This document shows, one piece after another, positions 54,101 through 60,994 of a DNA stretch of 64,000 nucleotides (the stretch's first letter is position 1; each line of letters starts with the position of its first letter). The notes under the pieces are model-generated. The model was not told the origin of the DNA. It saw only the letters and a list, made by a program, of their open reading frames with translations, and made no database searches. This DNA is from Ochotona curzoniae (taxonomy: Eukaryota > Chordata > Mammalia > Lagomorpha > Ochotonidae), in assembly GCF_017591425.1 (NCBI RefSeq), contig NW_024466004.1, positions 35,776,501 to 35,840,500 of the forward strand, in the 5' to 3' direction. Position numbers and translations under genes: made by a program.

Positions 54101-57100
54101 ACAAGGGCGAAACCAGAGGAAAACTAACTTTTGAAGCTGGCACCAAGAGCAATTAGGCAAGACGACCCAGGCCTCAGGTACTGTAGTGGTATTGGGACAC
54201 AGAGGAAAGCGGACTGACTTTAAAAATTCCCTGAGGGAGACAGCCTGGTTGTTATTCCTGGAGGCACAGGGAGAAAACCTAGCCATGCCACCAGCTTTCA
54301 GCTTAAAAACAGAGAGAGGCTGGCACCGTTAAGACAAGGGGCACCAGAAGGCTGGCAGGTTCAGATCAGAAGAATCCATATATTTCTAAACCGCAGGCAC
54401 TTGACTCAGGAAACCTATGTAATGTAAAGAATTCTATTATTTTTCAAGAATATTGTTAATAATTATAAGGTTTCCATTATTCTTTTTGGCTTATGAGAGA
54501 CTGGAAGCTGAGAATTCAAGGGAAGGGTCTATACCCAAACAACAAGAAAGCTAATAGAAGCAAGAGAGAAAAAAAGGAAAAAATAATTCAATGAGTTAAC
54601 TTAGGAATGCAAAGAAAATAGCAAAGAGCTTTTCTCATCTTACTACGGGAACTGCAACAAGTCAGCACAAGAACAGGTTACAGGATTAACCTATTCAATG
54701 AGAAAAGGTTAATTTGCGCTCTCCGAGCCCCATGTTCCGCTTTAATGAGCCAGGGTGAGTTCAGAAGGGTAGGGAGAATCCACAGTGGATTTTCAAAGGG
54801 CACTCATCCACACAGCCCAAATAGAAAGTTTTACTGAAAAGTTCTTGTGCAGAAAATTCCCTTCATGTGAAAAACTCCACTCACCAGGATGACAGATAAG
54901 CTGTGTGACAGATGACACATCTTTTGTCAGCACACAGGGACATCAGTGATTAGCACGGCTACTTCCAGCGAGATAAGCCCTTCTCCCGCAAAGCCAGCCT
55001 CTCTGCCTTTATCTCACTAAGACGGAATAACCATCCTCTGACTCTGGCCAGCTTTGTGGTTGATTCTGTTCAGAGTGACATTAAGCTGGCTCTCATTTTA
55101 AGGCCCTATCCAGCTTTGTGGACAATTACTTCAAAAAGTCTGGAAGGAGAGAAAGCCCTTGCCAGGCCCAGGAGAAATCAATGTTAAATACAGTCCATAC
55201 CTGTCCCTTATTATGACTTCACCGCAGGATTGGCAATGAAATGTGTAACATCCTTGGACGTGTGAGTTTTGATTAAACAGAGAAATCTGCTCTAAAGAAA
55301 ACCAACAAAATGAAAAATGTTAGAGGCCTGCAATCAACATATTACCGTACTTACAGAGTTGAATGAGCACCATAAACTGCCATCAGTGCAGAGTTTACGA
55401 TCTAACCCGAAGCACACATTCAGTTAGTGTTATCTGAGGACCCAACCAGAGAAGCTTTTACCAAAACAGAATCTGTGAAGTCTCAGAGCAAGGTGTTGCC
55501 CTATGTGACCCGAGTAACATACAAAACACCACTACGCAAGGTGAGTGCAAACAGGAAGTGCTCTACTTCCTGCACAGCCCCTCAGCAGCCTCGGCTGAGT
55601 GGACCTTTTCATCGGTGTGACTGTTGGGAAATAGAATCCTAAGAGATCAATTTGACGTAAACAAGGGTGATTGATGCCCATTCTGGCACATCACCTGTGT
55701 ACCAATGCATCTCAACAAAATGGCTCTGGAGTGGTCTTTATTAGATAGCGCACCCATGCCCATGAAATAACGCCAAATAAAGAGTTTGGTCTTCCAAGAG
55801 CAAAACTCAATTTCTGGGGCTGGCACAATGGCTACACTGGCTAATCCTCTGCCTTGGCAGCACCAGTACCCCCAATGGGCACAAGTCTGTGTCCCAGCTG
55901 CTCCACTTCTGATCCAGCTCCCTGCTTATAACCTGGGAAAGCAGTGGAGGATGGACCAAAGCCTTATGATCCTGCACTGACATGGGAGACCCAGAAGAAG
56001 CTGCTAGCTCCTGGCTTTGGATCGGCTCTGCTCCAACCATTGTGGTCATTTGGGGAGTGAGCCAATGGATGAAAGGTTTTCTCTCTCTCTTTCTCTGAAC
56101 TTCTTTACATTAATCTGCCTTTCCAATAGAAATAACAAAATAAACACTAAAAACTCAATGTCTCATGAAAGATATGAGAAAATGTTAAAAGCTATGGGGG
56201 AAATGAATATTTCTGGCACTAACTTAAAAAGGCAGTGTAAAAATAGTATGTATTCTTAATTTCCGCTATTTATGGAAAAAGGAAAAGAAAGCATAGCATA
56301 AACAAGCTATTTGTCTATAAGTATCTAATTAAATACATTTTAGTTAAACCCATTAGAATCCAAGCAATTTGGCTTGTTATTTCATAGGTACTCACTTTCA
56401 GGATTTAAAAAAAAAAACTGATAGTAGAAACTTTAAGAATTGACAATTTAAAAATCCACAGTTTAATTTCTAGAAGGACCTGTAAATCCCTATAGCACAA
56501 AGGTGAAATAAACGGTACTAAACTTCAACTCTGAGCAGACAAAAAGGAGACCCTGGGTAATACAGCCAAAGCAGTCACTCCAGAATACACAAATTTTCAG
56601 TTAAACACTGCCCTCTGCTGGCTACCTAGCTTGATACACTGGATCAGAACTTTCCTGACAGGAATCCTGGGAGTACTGCCAGTGATGAAACTCATGTCTC
56701 TGTTCTGACTGCCTGTTCCACTTCGGCGGTGGTGACTTACCCCAGGCACATTCCGAGTGACCAGCATATCTCACCATGGTTGTCCTAAAGCGGACACTCA
56801 ACCAGCTGAATGCCCAACTTTTAAAAACGCTTAAATACACTGAAAGCCAAAAAATTCAAAGGCCACTTTCTGTAATAGAGTTTAAGTTCACATTAGTATG
56901 CACCTATCTCAAATTTATTAATATTTATTCACCACCTTTTTTGTGGATGGCACTGAAGCAATTAAGTGGTGAGGAATCTATTTTGCATACTCTTTCATGC
57001 ACGAGGGAACATGGTTTTCAAGATTTTCCTTTTCAGATATTTGAGTACAATATGTTTCAGAAATATAAAGAAACAGGAAACCAATGAACACAAACAATAT

Positions 57101-57419
57101 GCAAAGTAACACGTGGTAGTCAATTTATTGTGTCCTACAATGAACATAAAGCAATGTTGGCTGATTTCAAATTTTCAAACTAATTTCAGCCTTGCTATTT
57201 GTATATTGCAGAATGTGGGTGGCCAACACCTAATATATGCCCCTGGAGGTTGTGAGTTCTCAATCCCAGAGAAAAAAAACATGAAAACATCCCATTGTGG
57301 CTTTTACGCCTGCTTTTCACCCAGTTTCTAGGAGCAACCCAAATATCCAAGGTGTAGTTTTCCTCATTCTTTCCTGGCCGCCTCCCCCTGCCCCACACAC
57401 ATCACCCTCTCGGCCCACC

Positions 57420-57459
<40 letters not shown>

Positions 57460-60400
57460 GCATGCGCACGCACACACACAGAGTCTACCTCCATTTCAGT
57501 GACCCCAGCCTTCCTCCGATAATTACTCCATCGTGCTTAAGGTTGACCCTATGCCATCCACTCACGCTCCCTGGCACTGCTTCTCCTTATCCTAACTCTA
57601 AAACCAACTGTCTTGAACTAGTTCAAGAATGCAGAACTTCAGCAAAAATAACTCCAGCAAAAAGAAACGGAGCACGCTCTCATCGTGTTTTCTCCTGGAG
57701 GCTGGTGTCGTCACTGGGGGGCTAGCTCAACAGCTCCTGGGGGGCTCGTCGCAGCAGTCCCGCGGCCCCTCTCCCCAGCTCCCACACGGCCCAGGCTGAC
57801 CACAGAGGGGGCAGTGCAGTCTCAGGATGCAGCCTCAAGAGCTGCAATCTTCTCTGACTGTAAGCCTCCCGTAAATCCTCTACAACCTCTGTTCTCTATT
57901 TACATAAATTCAGCCCTCCACAGCACAACACATACACTGTAACACGTGAAATGAATCAATCATTTTATTCAGTAAATTCATCATGAGGGATTACAAGAAC
58001 ATTTTGTCCTGACTTCACATACAATCAAATCACAAAGCACTGCAAATATATCACATGAAATTTCACATCAAAGCCAACTTCCGGTTCCTTGCACATACTG
58101 CTCCTTTTGGAACTGCCATCATTTCCATCATCTACGTCTCTGATTAAATGCTAGCTTCGCAGAGGGGGCCTTTCTTGTCCGACATCCCGTCCCCTAAAGC
58201 TTAGTCACTTCCTGTCCCATGATTCCACTTCACTTTGCTCAGTGCACTTTTCTCAGGATGCAGCTAAAGATGTGTTCACCCACTGCCTGTACCCTTTGCA
58301 ACATCCACTGCGCGAGGACAGACTTCCCTGGCCTGCTAACTCTGGATCCCAGCACCCAGGTGAAGGCCTGGAACCCAGCTAAGAGATTTGCTGAGTCACT
58401 GAATTTATTTTATTTTTCTTTCTTTTTTTTTTTTTTTTAAGATATTTACTTTTATTTGGAAGGCAGATTTTACAAAGAGAAGAGAGAGAAGGTCTTCCAT
58501 CAGCTGGTTCATTCCCCACACAGTCACAACAGCCAAAGCTGAGCTTATCCAAAGCTGGGAGCCAGGAGCTTCTGCCATGGGTGCAGGGTCCAAGGACCAC
58601 GCCCACCCTCTGCTGCTTTCCCAGGCCATAATCAGAGAGACAGATCAGAAGTGCAACAGCCAGGACACAAACAGCACCAATGCGGGATGCTAGCACCACA
58701 GGGCGGAGGATGAGCCTGAAGCACCACCACACCAGTACCCCCAGTCAATGAATTTCTATGTGATGTGTTAAAGTCAACCAGGTCTTACATAATTGCCATC
58801 CAATTTAATCCTCACATCATGTCTCTGAACAATGAAATTTTATAATCAAAGAAACAAAACAGGGCCCAGCATGATGGCTCAGTGGCTAAATTCTCACCTT
58901 ACTTGCACCAAGATCCCTATGGGTGTCAGTTCATGCCCAGCTGTTCCACTTCCCATCCAGCTTCCCACTTGTGGCCTGGGAAAGCAGTATAAGATGGTCC
59001 AAAGCCATGGGAACCTGCACTAGTGTGGAAAATTTGCTGGCCCCTGGCTTTAATCAGGTCAGCTCGGGCTGGTCTGGCCACTGGGGGAGTGAAATCAGCG
59101 GATGGAAGATCTTTCTGTATCTCCTTCTCTCTAAATCTGCCTTCCTAATAAAATAAATCTTAAACAAACAAACAAAACAGAGAATATCTACAGGAAACCT
59201 CTGTACCTTGTAGTCAATTTTGCTGTGGAGCAAAAAGTGCCCTAAAAACAGTCTATCATGGGGATAACATGGCAGCTCAACTGTCTAAACCTTCACCTGC
59301 AAGTAACAGCATCCCTTATGGGCACCAGTTTGTGTCCCAGCTGCTCCACTCCCCATTTGGCACCCTGCTTCAGCCTGGAAAGCACTGAAGGATGGCCCAA
59401 GGTCTTGGGACCCTGTATTCATGTGGGACACCCAGAAGAAGCTCCCAGCTTCGGATCAGCTCAGCTTCAGCCATTGTAGACATTTGGAGAGTGACCAGCA
59501 CATGAAAGATCTTTCTCTTCCTGTCTTTCCTCCTCTCTGTAAATCTGCCTTTCCAATAAAAATAAACAAGTCTTTACAAAACAGTTTATTTTTTTTTAAT
59601 GGGGCAGGTATTGGGCACAGTGGATAAGAAATTACTGGGGGGCAAATGCTGTGGCCTAGCAGATTAAGCTGGCTCTTGGGATGTTCCCATCACCATCAGA
59701 GTGTTGGGTTAGGTCTTGGCTACTCTCGGGTTTCCAATTTAGCTTCCTGATAATGCTAGAAGATGGTGGAAGGTGGCCCAAGTGCTGGGCTTCACACAGC
59801 TCATGTGGGAGGCCTGGTCAGTGGTTCTGGCTCCTGGCTTTGGCCCAGTCAGCCTGGGCATCTGAGAGAATGAATCAACAAATTAAATATTTCTGTTTAA
59901 TTAAAAAACACACACACATACACACCACTCGGAATATGTCCATCATACACAGGAGTGTCTGGCTCCAGCTCTGACTGCAGCTCCTGCTCCGGCAGCCCGT
60001 GGGAGGCAGCAGGTGATGGCTTGCACAGCTGGACTTGTGCGTCATCCCTGGAACAGCCGGGCTAAGCTCCCAGCTCTCTGCTTTGTCCTAGCTCAGTCTG
60101 TGCTATTGTGGGCATTTGAAAAGTGAACCCACAAATGAAAAAATTTCTATCTCTATCTACCTTCCAAATAAAATAATAAATTAAAATTTTAAGAAAAAAA
60201 ACACTAACAGGAAAGAAAATAACTTAGCCTAGTAGCAGCATATTCAGTTGCATCCGGCTTATAACTGGCAGAGCTGACCGAGGTGGGACGTCTCCTGGAA
60301 CCCACAGCCTTTGCCATAGGCACCACCTGGGAAAAGTTCAACCACTTTAATTTATAACTACATATATATGTAACTATATAGTTATATATGATATGTATAT

Positions 60401-60634
60401 ATATAACTGCAAATCCAGAAGTGTTAATCCTACTCACTTGTGCTGAGATCGGCCCGCGCCTGCAGCCTCAGATGCAGCCCTTCCCCAGGCATGTACTGCA
60501 GCCCGCGGCAGGAGGAAGGCACAAGGCTGACCCCTGCTGGAATCTCCAGGTCAGTGCAGCCATCAGGTGTTTTCATCTGGAGTGAGGAAGTTGTAACGGA
60601 AATGTCTAGGGGTAGCCGTCCGTCTCCGGGCTCC
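27795..60634 (-). CDS. UBE3D: UBE3D gene body, seven internal coding exons (exons 2-8)
   Basis: UBE3D is a HECT-like E3 ubiquitin ligase of the HECT_2 family. It binds the E2 enzyme UBE2C (UbcH10), accepts ubiquitin from it, and has been linked to cyclin B turnover and to mRNA 3'-end processing. Seven exons were recognised by translating the minus strand and matching it to the human protein from memory: 60634-60438, 55291-55201, 44971-44803, 38303-38234, 31858-31789, 30827-30719 and 27955-27795. Each is flanked by AG and GT and the phases join without a frameshift, giving 867 coding bases or 289 codons. The human protein is about 389 residues; exon 1 and the C-terminal exon(s) fall outside the window. 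CxxC pairs in exon 3 (HCQSC) and exon 5 (ICKRC) suggest a zinc-binding cysteine cluster. In human, DOP1A lies head-to-head with this gene, so its promoter is probably just beyond the right edge. The gene looks intact apart from the altered exon 4 donor. Confidence 0.93.
28232..28256. repeat. CA microsatellite
   Basis: An uninterrupted (CA)n tract of about 12 units. Confidence 0.95.
28320..28500 (+). mobile_element. old L1 ORF2 3' fragment
   Basis: 'ccatttttcacttatcagat' and 'aaaaagtttgataacttc' match the L1M phrase just before the C-terminal part of ORF2. Confidence 0.6.
28857..28874. repeat. run of 18 G
   Basis: Eighteen consecutive G bases on the plus strand, next to a GC-rich block. Confidence 0.95.
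28960..29345 (+). mobile_element. probable L1M 3' end
   Basis: 'gtagggcgaggtggggacaa' and 'ttatattgtatgaatgtg' resemble the 3' tail region of old L1M elements, perhaps the same insertion as 28320-28500. Confidence 0.35.
29389..29600 (+). mobile_element. old C-repeat SINE, partial
   Basis: 'gtacgccagcagatgggag' then a CT-rich stretch mark the 3' half of an old copy. Confidence 0.55.
29640..30280 (+). mobile_element. C-repeat SINE split by a second SINE
   Basis: The body runs to 'gtgactttctaaaaat' at about 29936, and its tail resumes after the inner SINE at 'aaaaatgaataaatcttt' (about 30256). Confidence 0.85.
29937..30256 (-). mobile_element. young C-repeat SINE nested in the tail of another
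   Basis: This full-length minus-strand copy runs from 'aaagatttatttg' to 'cgctggaccc'. The short duplication 'aaaaat' on both sides shows insertion into the A-rich tail of the older plus-strand copy. Confidence 0.9.
30370..30575 (+). mobile_element. old C-repeat SINE, 5' part missing
   Basis: 'ggaagatggctcaagcattt' and 'gtggccatttgggaagtaaa' mark the 3' two-thirds of an old copy, 140 bp from exon 7. Confidence 0.65.
30719..30827 (-). CDS. UBE3D: UBE3D exon 7 (HECT-like domain)
   Basis: This 109-bp exon follows acceptor 'tctgtttaaacag' and ends at donor 'gtaaga'. One base completes an arginine codon, then 36 codons encode SQFVQSVVAQYLVELSSARS, TFRLTVQDLEGK and VYIL. The human counterpart reads SRFVQSVIAQCLVQLSSARS and continues with a FRFTIQ stretch, so orthology is clear. 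It belongs to the C-terminal half of the HECT_2 family domain. The exon ends in phase 0 and joins to LWLLNSDSLVI of exon 8. No frameshift or stop is seen. Confidence 0.93.
30828..31788 (-). other. UBE3D intron 6
   Basis: This is a short 961-bp intron with no SINE or other repeat that I recognise. Confidence 0.8.
31789..31858 (-). CDS. UBE3D: UBE3D exon 6
   Basis: This 70-bp exon has acceptor 'gaaaccac'-proximal 'tttctag' and donor 'gtacaa'. The first two bases complete a glutamate codon, 22 codons follow (TTKFYMTEIIIQPSGRSFPI then FP), and AG at the end opens an arginine codon completed in exon 7. Human UBE3D has ETTKFYMTEIIIQSSERSFPIIPR-type sequence at this place, so the match is close to complete. 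The acceptor has only a modest pyrimidine tract. The intron to exon 7 is short (961 bp) and holds no SINE that I can see. Confidence 0.92.
32009..32332 (+). mobile_element. young C-repeat SINE, 15-bp target duplication
   Basis: This full-length young copy is flanked by A8 plus gtttatt at 31994-32008 and 32333-32347. It lies 150 bp upstream of exon 6 in transcript direction. Confidence 0.95.
32961..33219 (+). mobile_element. old C-repeat SINE
   Basis: 'gggcagggactgaggtacat', 'tgtgcctgggaaagcagcac' and the 'gcaaataaatag' end mark an older-subfamily copy with internal losses. Confidence 0.75.
33568..33834 (-). mobile_element. older-subfamily C-repeat SINE
   Basis: This minus-strand copy, 'ttttgaaaggcatatttaca' to 'caccatcatgccagcccc', is followed directly by another SINE. 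Confidence 0.8.
33850..34192 (-). mobile_element. young C-repeat SINE
   Basis: This full-length minus-strand copy is flanked by near-identical 'caaacttgctatttt' and 'caaacttactgtttt'. It has a local duplication of 'ccccaagtgacc' at about 33940. Confidence 0.92.
34638..34960 (+). mobile_element. older-subfamily C-repeat SINE
   Basis: 'ggggcaagcaccattgc' to 'gtaactctgccttttcc'; the CT-rich 3' part has expanded (34885-34935). Confidence 0.8.
35703..35953 (+). mobile_element. LINE-1 3' end, lagomorph (pika-type), 5' truncated
   Basis: 'gttgaatttatctggac', 'gtggaggaatccaccaaggg', a G-rich polypurine tract and 'catgcaacgtaattaat'-like sequence before an A-tail have the form of an L1 3' UTR. It is little diverged. 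The family assignment is from memory. Confidence 0.6.
36053..36389 (-). mobile_element. C-repeat SINE
   Basis: This minus-strand copy runs from 'gattcatttatttctactgg' to 'gcgcaccaggccc'. Confidence 0.9.
36700..37035. mobile_element. possible old L1 fragment
   Basis: 'ctgctggtaagaagttcagt' and 'gcttctgttgtttctatcta' recall a recurrent old L1 region; borders and subfamily are unclear. Confidence 0.35.
37060..37190 (+). mobile_element. L2 LINE 3' end
   Basis: 'attcaacaaatatttattag', 'taagtgctgagattacagag' and 'gcccc..ctcaggaaagtta' follow the L2 3' end consensus in sense order. Confidence 0.7.
38234..38303 (-). CDS. UBE3D: UBE3D exon 5 (second CxxC pair)
   Basis: This 70-bp exon lies between acceptor 'ttttctcttctacag' and donor 'gtaaga'. 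It encodes 23 codons, EPKANTKVICKRCKVVLGET followed by MSL, plus one base of the next glutamate codon. EPKANTKVICKRCKV is identical to human UBE3D as I recall it. The ICKRC motif is the second CxxC pair and probably completes a zinc site with HCQSC of exon 3. The exon stands alone in more than 12 kb of intron. It starts in phase 0, which accepts either form of exon 4. Confidence 0.93.
38630..38720 (-). mobile_element. MIR relic
   Basis: 'cagaacttgaactcgtaatt' and 'ttgactcctagtccagtg' match the reverse complement of the MIR 5' half. Confidence 0.5.
39403..39698 (+). mobile_element. C-repeat SINE
   Basis: This copy lacks about 35 bp after box A. Flanks 'gaaaatgactgct' and 'gaaaatatgactgct' are its target duplication. 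Confidence 0.88.
40012..40074 (-). other. exon-like segment between UBE3D exons 4 and 5
   Basis: It is 63 nt with acceptor 'gttgccttagcag', donor AGG|GTAAGT, phase 0 on both sides and an open frame (RLLDKDRERCPNPAAKTERN plus R). It fits the phases of the neighbouring exons exactly, but no human counterpart is known to me. It may be a cassette exon or chance. Confidence 0.25.
40469..40778 (+). mobile_element. C-repeat SINE
   Basis: 'ttggggccatggttcaacag' to 'ataaacaaatcttt', a mid-age copy. Confidence 0.88.
40884..40910. repeat. TA/CA simple repeat
   Basis: A short 'atatatatatatacacacag' tract. Confidence 0.85.
43600..43890 (-). mobile_element. old C-repeat SINE
   Basis: 'ttggttcattccctaaatgc' and 'ccagaagccaggaactcaag' identify a diverged minus-strand copy. 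Confidence 0.7.
44150..44335 (+). mobile_element. old C-repeat SINE with internal deletion
   Basis: 'gggaccagcattgtggctct' starts a copy that jumps to the CT-rich 3' part and ends 'caaataaattcttt'. Confidence 0.65.
44394..44725 (+). mobile_element. young C-repeat SINE abutting UBE3D exon 4
   Basis: This full-length copy has the 13-bp target duplication aaaaagatgtttt (44381-44393) and aaaaagatatttt (44726-44738). The right duplication ends next to the ancestral exon 4 donor position (44739-44740), so it inserted within the first 15 bases of the ancestral intron. In transcript direction its tail reads as a T-rich tract. Confidence 0.94.
44803..44971 (-). CDS. UBE3D: UBE3D exon 4 with shortened 3' end
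   Basis: This 169-bp exon follows acceptor 'tctttccgctag' and ends at the strong donor CAG|GTAAGA. It encodes KLLRVLPLPCENWGALVGEW, then CCHPDPFANKPLHPRENDCF and IGDSFFLVNLRSDLWQ, which is nearly identical to the human protein. In human the reading continues for about twenty more residues before EPKANTK. Here the same reading is still visible downstream of the donor: 21 codons, RPKLVPVLTCYLAF then ENYFKL, down to 44741. The base pair after it is TT instead of GT, so the ancestral donor appears lost. Use of the 44803 donor keeps the frame (phase 0 into exon 5) and removes 21 residues, including one cysteine. Which 3' end is used in vivo cannot be settled from DNA alone. A young SINE sits immediately downstream at 44394-44725. 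Confidence 0.9.
45120..45430. mobile_element. old L1-like fragment
   Basis: 'accaataaccctgcgataaa' after 'gcttttatttagctttgtca' resembles the 3' region of old L1M elements. Confidence 0.4.
45438..45468. repeat. TA simple repeat
   Basis: An 'atatatatatatgtatatat' tract. Confidence 0.9.
45553..45863 (-). mobile_element. older-subfamily C-repeat SINE
   Basis: This minus-strand copy runs from 'ggtttttattaaaaaggcag' to 'catcacacctgccc'. Confidence 0.88.
46410..46970. mobile_element. old L1-like fragment
   Basis: 'tttcaccagttatcccacta', 'cctgatctgtgacagtttcg', 'ggtcaggtattccatagaaa' and 'gtctgatgtcgtct' follow a well-known old L1-related repeat in order. The subfamily was not determined. Confidence 0.6.
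46443..46496. repeat. perfect 27-bp tandem duplication
   Basis: The 27 bases 46443-46469 (starting gaaaagttacaaagc) are repeated exactly at 46470-46496, inside the old L1-like fragment. Confidence 0.97.
46985..47305 (-). mobile_element. old C-repeat SINE
   Basis: 'aaagatttatttattttaga' to 'gccatgccacaacatcagcc'; a GC-rich older minus-strand copy. Confidence 0.8.
47732..48010 (+). mobile_element. older-subfamily C-repeat SINE
   Basis: 'gagctgctatagtgactcaa' to 'aaaaataaattaatccttaa', lacking part of its middle. Confidence 0.82.
48300..48632 (+). mobile_element. young C-repeat SINE
   Basis: This full-length copy ('ggcccggcggcgtggcctag' to 'aaataaataaatctc') has 'aaagcatt' flanks as its target duplication. 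Confidence 0.94.
49000..49530. mobile_element. possible LTR-like relic, unclassified
   Basis: The block differs in composition from its surroundings and contains 'acttataaaaatccctgg', a TATA-box-like string, followed by 'caccctattcc'. I cannot name a family. Confidence 0.2.
49540..49655 (-). mobile_element. MIR relic
   Basis: 'atgggaggaaagcaaaactc', 'agaagggttgactcatctgt' and 'gaatcagacctgac' match a reverse-complement MIR. Confidence 0.5.
50418..50543 (+). mobile_element. old C-repeat SINE with internal deletion
   Basis: 'gcaggtaagctgccacttcg' joins directly to 'gcatctggggagtgaactga'. A young SINE was inserted just after its 3' end. Confidence 0.7.
50560..50896 (+). mobile_element. young C-repeat SINE, 16-bp target duplication
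   Basis: Full length; aaaaagacaaacttta flanks it at 50544-50559 and 50897-50912. It carries a small internal 'ccactt' duplication. Confidence 0.95.
51095..51123. repeat. run of 29 G
   Basis: Twenty-nine consecutive G bases on the plus strand within an otherwise AT-rich interval. Confidence 0.95.
51500..51821 (+). mobile_element. young C-repeat SINE
   Basis: 'gacctggtatggtggcctaa' to an A13 tail; 'aaagtggctaaga' and 'aaagtggctgaga' flank it. Confidence 0.93.
51935..52290 (+). mobile_element. young C-repeat SINE
   Basis: 'ggcccagtgcggtagcctag' to 'aaacaaataaataaatcttt', full length. Confidence 0.93.
52500..52625 (-). mobile_element. MIR relic
   Basis: 'catggatgagaaaactaagg', 'cccaggaa' and 'agttagcaagtaggtc' are the reverse complement of a MIR core. 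Confidence 0.6.
52705..52822. mobile_element. mariner-type MITE, about 118 bp
   Basis: Imperfect inverted ends 'tatgaggcatcttcaaaaag' and (reverse complement of the right end) 'tatgagggtacttcccaaaa', with TA at both borders, indicate a short non-autonomous mariner-like DNA transposon. It has no transposase. Confidence 0.6.
53300..53520. mobile_element. MIR/L2-type relic
   Basis: 'tttaccatgtgtcaggaact' and 'tcctattgttatccacagtt' follow the consensus shared by MIR and L2 ends. Confidence 0.5.
53930..54400 (-). mobile_element. L2 LINE fragment
   Basis: 'ggaatttatcctgaatggaa', 'gcaatggactggacaagggc' and 'gaccc aggcctcaggtactg'-type text is the reverse complement of the L2 3' region. Confidence 0.5.
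55201..55291 (-). CDS. UBE3D: UBE3D exon 3 (first CxxC pair)
   Basis: This 91-bp exon has acceptor 'ttttctttag' and donor 'gtatgg'. It opens with AG, which completes a lysine codon with the last base of exon 2, then encodes 29 codons (QISLFNQNSH, then VQGCYTFHCQSCGEVIIRD), and ends with AG, the first two bases of an arginine codon. ISLFNQ corresponds to ISMFNQ of the human protein, and FHCQSCGEVII is the first CxxC pair of the cysteine cluster. The alternative acceptor two bases downstream ('ttagag') would break the frame and is not supported. It is a small exon that automatic gene finders could miss. Confidence 0.92.
55818..56148 (+). mobile_element. C-repeat SINE, older subfamily
   Basis: 'ggggctggcacaatggctac' with 'taatcctctgccttgg'; flanked by 'aaaactcaat' on both sides. 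Confidence 0.9.
56606..56622 (-). promoter_or_regulatory. candidate CTCF-binding motif
   Basis: The minus strand reads gccagcagagggcagtg, which fits all core positions of the CTCF consensus CCASYAGRKGGCR. Occupancy cannot be told from sequence. Confidence 0.4.
56915..57005 (+). mobile_element. possible L2 3' fragment
   Basis: 'ttaatatttattcaccacct' followed by 'gtggatggcactgaagcaat' resembles the L2 3' end. Confidence 0.35.
57421..57481. repeat. CT/CA compound microsatellite
   Basis: A (TC)n tract passes directly into (AC)n with some CG steps. Confidence 0.95.
58075..58265 (+). mobile_element. L2 LINE fragment
   Basis: 'tgattaaatgctagcttcgc', 'agagggggcctttcttgtcc' and 'agcttagtcacttcctgtcc' follow L2 in sense order. 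Confidence 0.6.
58423..58741 (-). mobile_element. C-repeat SINE
   Basis: This minus-strand copy begins with a T17 run and ends at 'ccaccacaccagtaccccc'; 'agtcactgaattt' and 'agtcaatgaattt' flank it. Confidence 0.9.
58863..59160 (+). mobile_element. C-repeat SINE
   Basis: 'gggcccagcatgatggctca' to 'taataaaataaatctt'; 'aaacaaaacag' flanks both ends. Confidence 0.9.
59258..59585 (+). mobile_element. C-repeat SINE, older subfamily
   Basis: 'ggggataacatggcagctca' to 'aaataaacaagtcttt'. Confidence 0.88.
59636..59915 (+). mobile_element. old C-repeat SINE
   Basis: 'ggggggcaaatgctgtggcc' to a diverged end with a short CA tract. Confidence 0.75.
59950..60192 (+). mobile_element. old C-repeat SINE
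   Basis: 'tattgtgggcatttgaaaag' and 'ccttccaaataaaataataa' mark a diverged copy in tandem with the preceding one. Confidence 0.65.
60358..60410. repeat. TA-rich simple repeat
   Basis: An imperfect (TA)n tract 28 bp from the exon 2 donor side. Confidence 0.85.
60438..60634 (-). CDS. UBE3D: UBE3D exon 2 (N-terminal region)
   Basis: This 197-bp exon lies between acceptor 'tttaattcctag' and donor 'gtgagt'. Its first base completes a codon begun in exon 1 (outside the window), then 65 codons follow, and its last base A starts a lysine codon finished in exon 3. The product runs from EPGDGRLPLD to HLRLQARADLST. Stretches SSLQMKTPDGCT and VPSSCRGLQ match the N-terminal part of human UBE3D almost residue for residue. 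There is no in-frame stop and no start codon that would replace exon 1. The exon is more GC-rich than its surroundings, as expected for coding sequence in an AT-rich intron landscape. The identification rests on remembered human sequence, but the match is too long to be chance. Confidence 0.92.
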
Positions 60635-60994
60635 CTAGGAATTAAAAATAAAACCCAAATAAATGCTTTTTCATTGCTCAAAAACACAGGATAGAAGGAG
60701 GCGTGACCAAGAAGTGTTGTTCCTCTCTGAGAGTGTCCTTGAAGTCACCGCCCGAGAACGGTTTGTAACATCACAGGCATTGCTAATCACCAGTGCTCCC
60801 CACTGCCACTGCAACGTGAAAGCCCTGGACACTTATCCTATTCTTCTGAGAATTAAAATTATGTCTTATCTTACTTATAAACCAGAGCAAAGTATTGTTA
60901 TTCCACATAATGGAGCTTAAGAAGAACAGAATTAAATGAAACAAAAGAGAGAAAAGAAAAGCTTCCTTATCAGTATTTATTTCCCTAAGATTTG

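Larger units (their letters stand above)
44972..55200 (-). other. UBE3D intron 3
   Basis: This is the largest complete intron (10.2 kb). It holds old L1 fragments (45.1 and 46.4 kb), several young SINEs (48.3, 50.6, 51.5, 51.9 kb), a 29-G run, MIR and L2 relics, and a mariner-type MITE. Bases 48640-48950, 49880-50410, 51130-51480 and 54440-55190 show nothing that I can name. Confidence 0.8.
55292..60437 (-). other. UBE3D intron 2
   Basis: The intron holds six SINEs, L2 relics, a CT/CA microsatellite, a GC-rich block at 57.6-57.85 kb and CTCF-like motifs. Bases 55292-55810 and 56160-56600 contain no repeat that I recognise. Confidence 0.8.

Noticed and set aside
57297..57725. 142-codon open frame across 57.3-57.7 kb
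   Set aside because: It crosses a CT/CA microsatellite; the protein would be a Ser-Leu and Thr-His repeat, with no homology that I recognise.
60204..60437. Possible extra coding exon just downstream of exon 2 on the minus strand
   Set aside because: The frame is only read-through past the exon 2 donor and a TA repeat. Exon 2 joins exon 3 in phase and matches the human protein without it.
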